Of a stretch of 6,195 nucleotides of DNA, positions 5,909-6,195 are shown piece after piece. The translations under genes were made by a program, and so were the position numbers. Below the pieces are notes generated by a model. The model worked only from the letters and a program-made list of their open reading frames with translations. It did no database searches and was not told where the DNA came from. The stretch is from an uncultured Gammaproteobacteria bacterium. Lineage in GTDB: Bacteria > Pseudomonadota > Gammaproteobacteria > GCA-002705445 > GCA-002716945. Numbering within the stretch: position 1 is the stretch's first letter; every line of letters begins with the position of its first letter. The DNA is taken from contig CAJWIW010000056.1 of assembly GCA_913041865.1 (NCBI GenBank), positions 1 to 6,195 on the forward strand, read 5' to 3'.

Positions 5909-6195
5909 TTACTCCTGTTCTGAATATTTTACAGCTGATCTATCTGTCTCCCATAACTTTATAGATTTAACGTAAACATCTTTTGGAGATAAAATATCAT
6001 TCAATCGACCATAGATATATTTCGCTATATTCTCAGCTGTAGGGTTAACATCCTTAAATGGCTCAAGATCATTTAAAAATTCATGATCTAACTCATCTAC
6101 TATATTGTTCGTAGATTTCTTAATATCTTTAAAATCTATTACCATACCAATATTATCAAGCTTATTGCCACAAACTTCAACTTCAACTTTCCAAT
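5909..6195 (-). CDS. queD: QueD, 6-carboxy-5,6,7,8-tetrahydropterin synthase, N-terminus cut by the window edge
   Basis: The minus-strand frame is open from the right edge to TAA at 5911-5909, giving 94 residues. The ATG at 6145 is internal: the frame continues upstream as WKVEVEVCGNKLDNIG, which is normal QueD/PTPS sequence directly after the zinc-binding HGH motif. That motif and the catalytic Cys therefore lie beyond the edge. Visible family marks are GMVIDFKDIKK, DELDHEFLND with the catalytic Asp-His pair, NPTAENIAKYIYGRL, and WETDRSAVKY with the pterin-binding Glu. QueD turns dihydroneopterin triphosphate, the FolE2 product, into 6-carboxy-tetrahydropterin on the way to queuosine in tRNA. 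The folE2 neighbour supports QueD over the related eukaryote-type PTPS or the folate-bypass PTPS-III. The Cys motif that would separate these is outside the window. Confidence 0.9.
   Translation of the reverse strand, partial: WKVEVEVCGNKLDNIGMVIDFKDIKKSTNNIVDELDHEFLNDLEPFKDVNPTAENIAKYIYGRLNDILSPKDVYVKSIKLWETDRSAVKYSEQE
5912..5916 (-). promoter_or_regulatory. Shine-Dalgarno (AGGAG) of folE2
   Basis: On the minus strand AGGAG spans the last queD codons, just before its TAA, and lies 5 nt before the folE2 ATG. Translation of folE2 is thus likely coupled to queD termination. Confidence 0.65.

Noticed and set aside
6143..6145. ATG as the start of the queD gene
   Set aside because: The open frame continues to the edge with typical QueD residues, so this Met is internal and the gene is cut by the window.

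Overview
The window joins two kinds of DNA. Positions 3-689 are the 3' end of a T4-like (tailed myovirus) structural gene, a gp14 neck-protein homologue of the marine cyanophage/pelagiphage style, with a C-terminal set of degenerate G-S-G-Y/W beta-type repeats. From about 680 to the right edge everything is ordinary bacterial housekeeping DNA. The bacterial genes look gammaproteobacterial: the ProS body, the PerM protein (same length as E. coli PerM, colinear throughout) and the dapA-bamC pair all match that class. The AT-rich sequence, near-absent intergenic DNA and a ProS without its editing domain suggest a streamlined marine lineage of the SAR86 kind. The lineage is an inference, not something the sequence proves.

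Layout, left to right: (1) phage gp14-like gene, + strand, cut by the left edge, ending at 689. (2) proS, - strand, 678-1937, whose 3' end overlaps the phage gene by 12 nt tail to tail. (3) A 90-nt divergent intergenic region (1938-2027) with a good sigma70-type promoter for the rightward operon. (4) perM-dapA-bamC, + strand, 2028-5084, with overlaps of 4 nt and 8 nt between genes. (5) queD-folE2, - strand, reading in from the right edge. folE2 ends exactly where bamC ends, and queD is cut by the edge at 6195.

How the genes work together: ProS charges tRNA-Pro. DapA commits aspartate semialdehyde to lysine and diaminopimelate for peptidoglycan. BamC is a lipoprotein of the outer-membrane protein assembly machine. 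PerM is a multi-pass inner-membrane protein of the AI-2E family. FolE2 and QueD perform the first two steps from GTP towards preQ0 and queuosine (FolE2 also supplies folate).

No convincing new biological system is visible. The item most worth checking is the phage/bacterium junction near 660-700. It is more likely an assembly or cloning chimera than a prophage, because T4-like phages do not normally integrate and no integrase, tRNA or attachment site is seen. The second is the gamma-type ProS without the INS editing domain. No tRNA, rRNA, CRISPR array, insertion sequence or convincing intrinsic terminator was found. No stretch over 300 bases lacks a gene.
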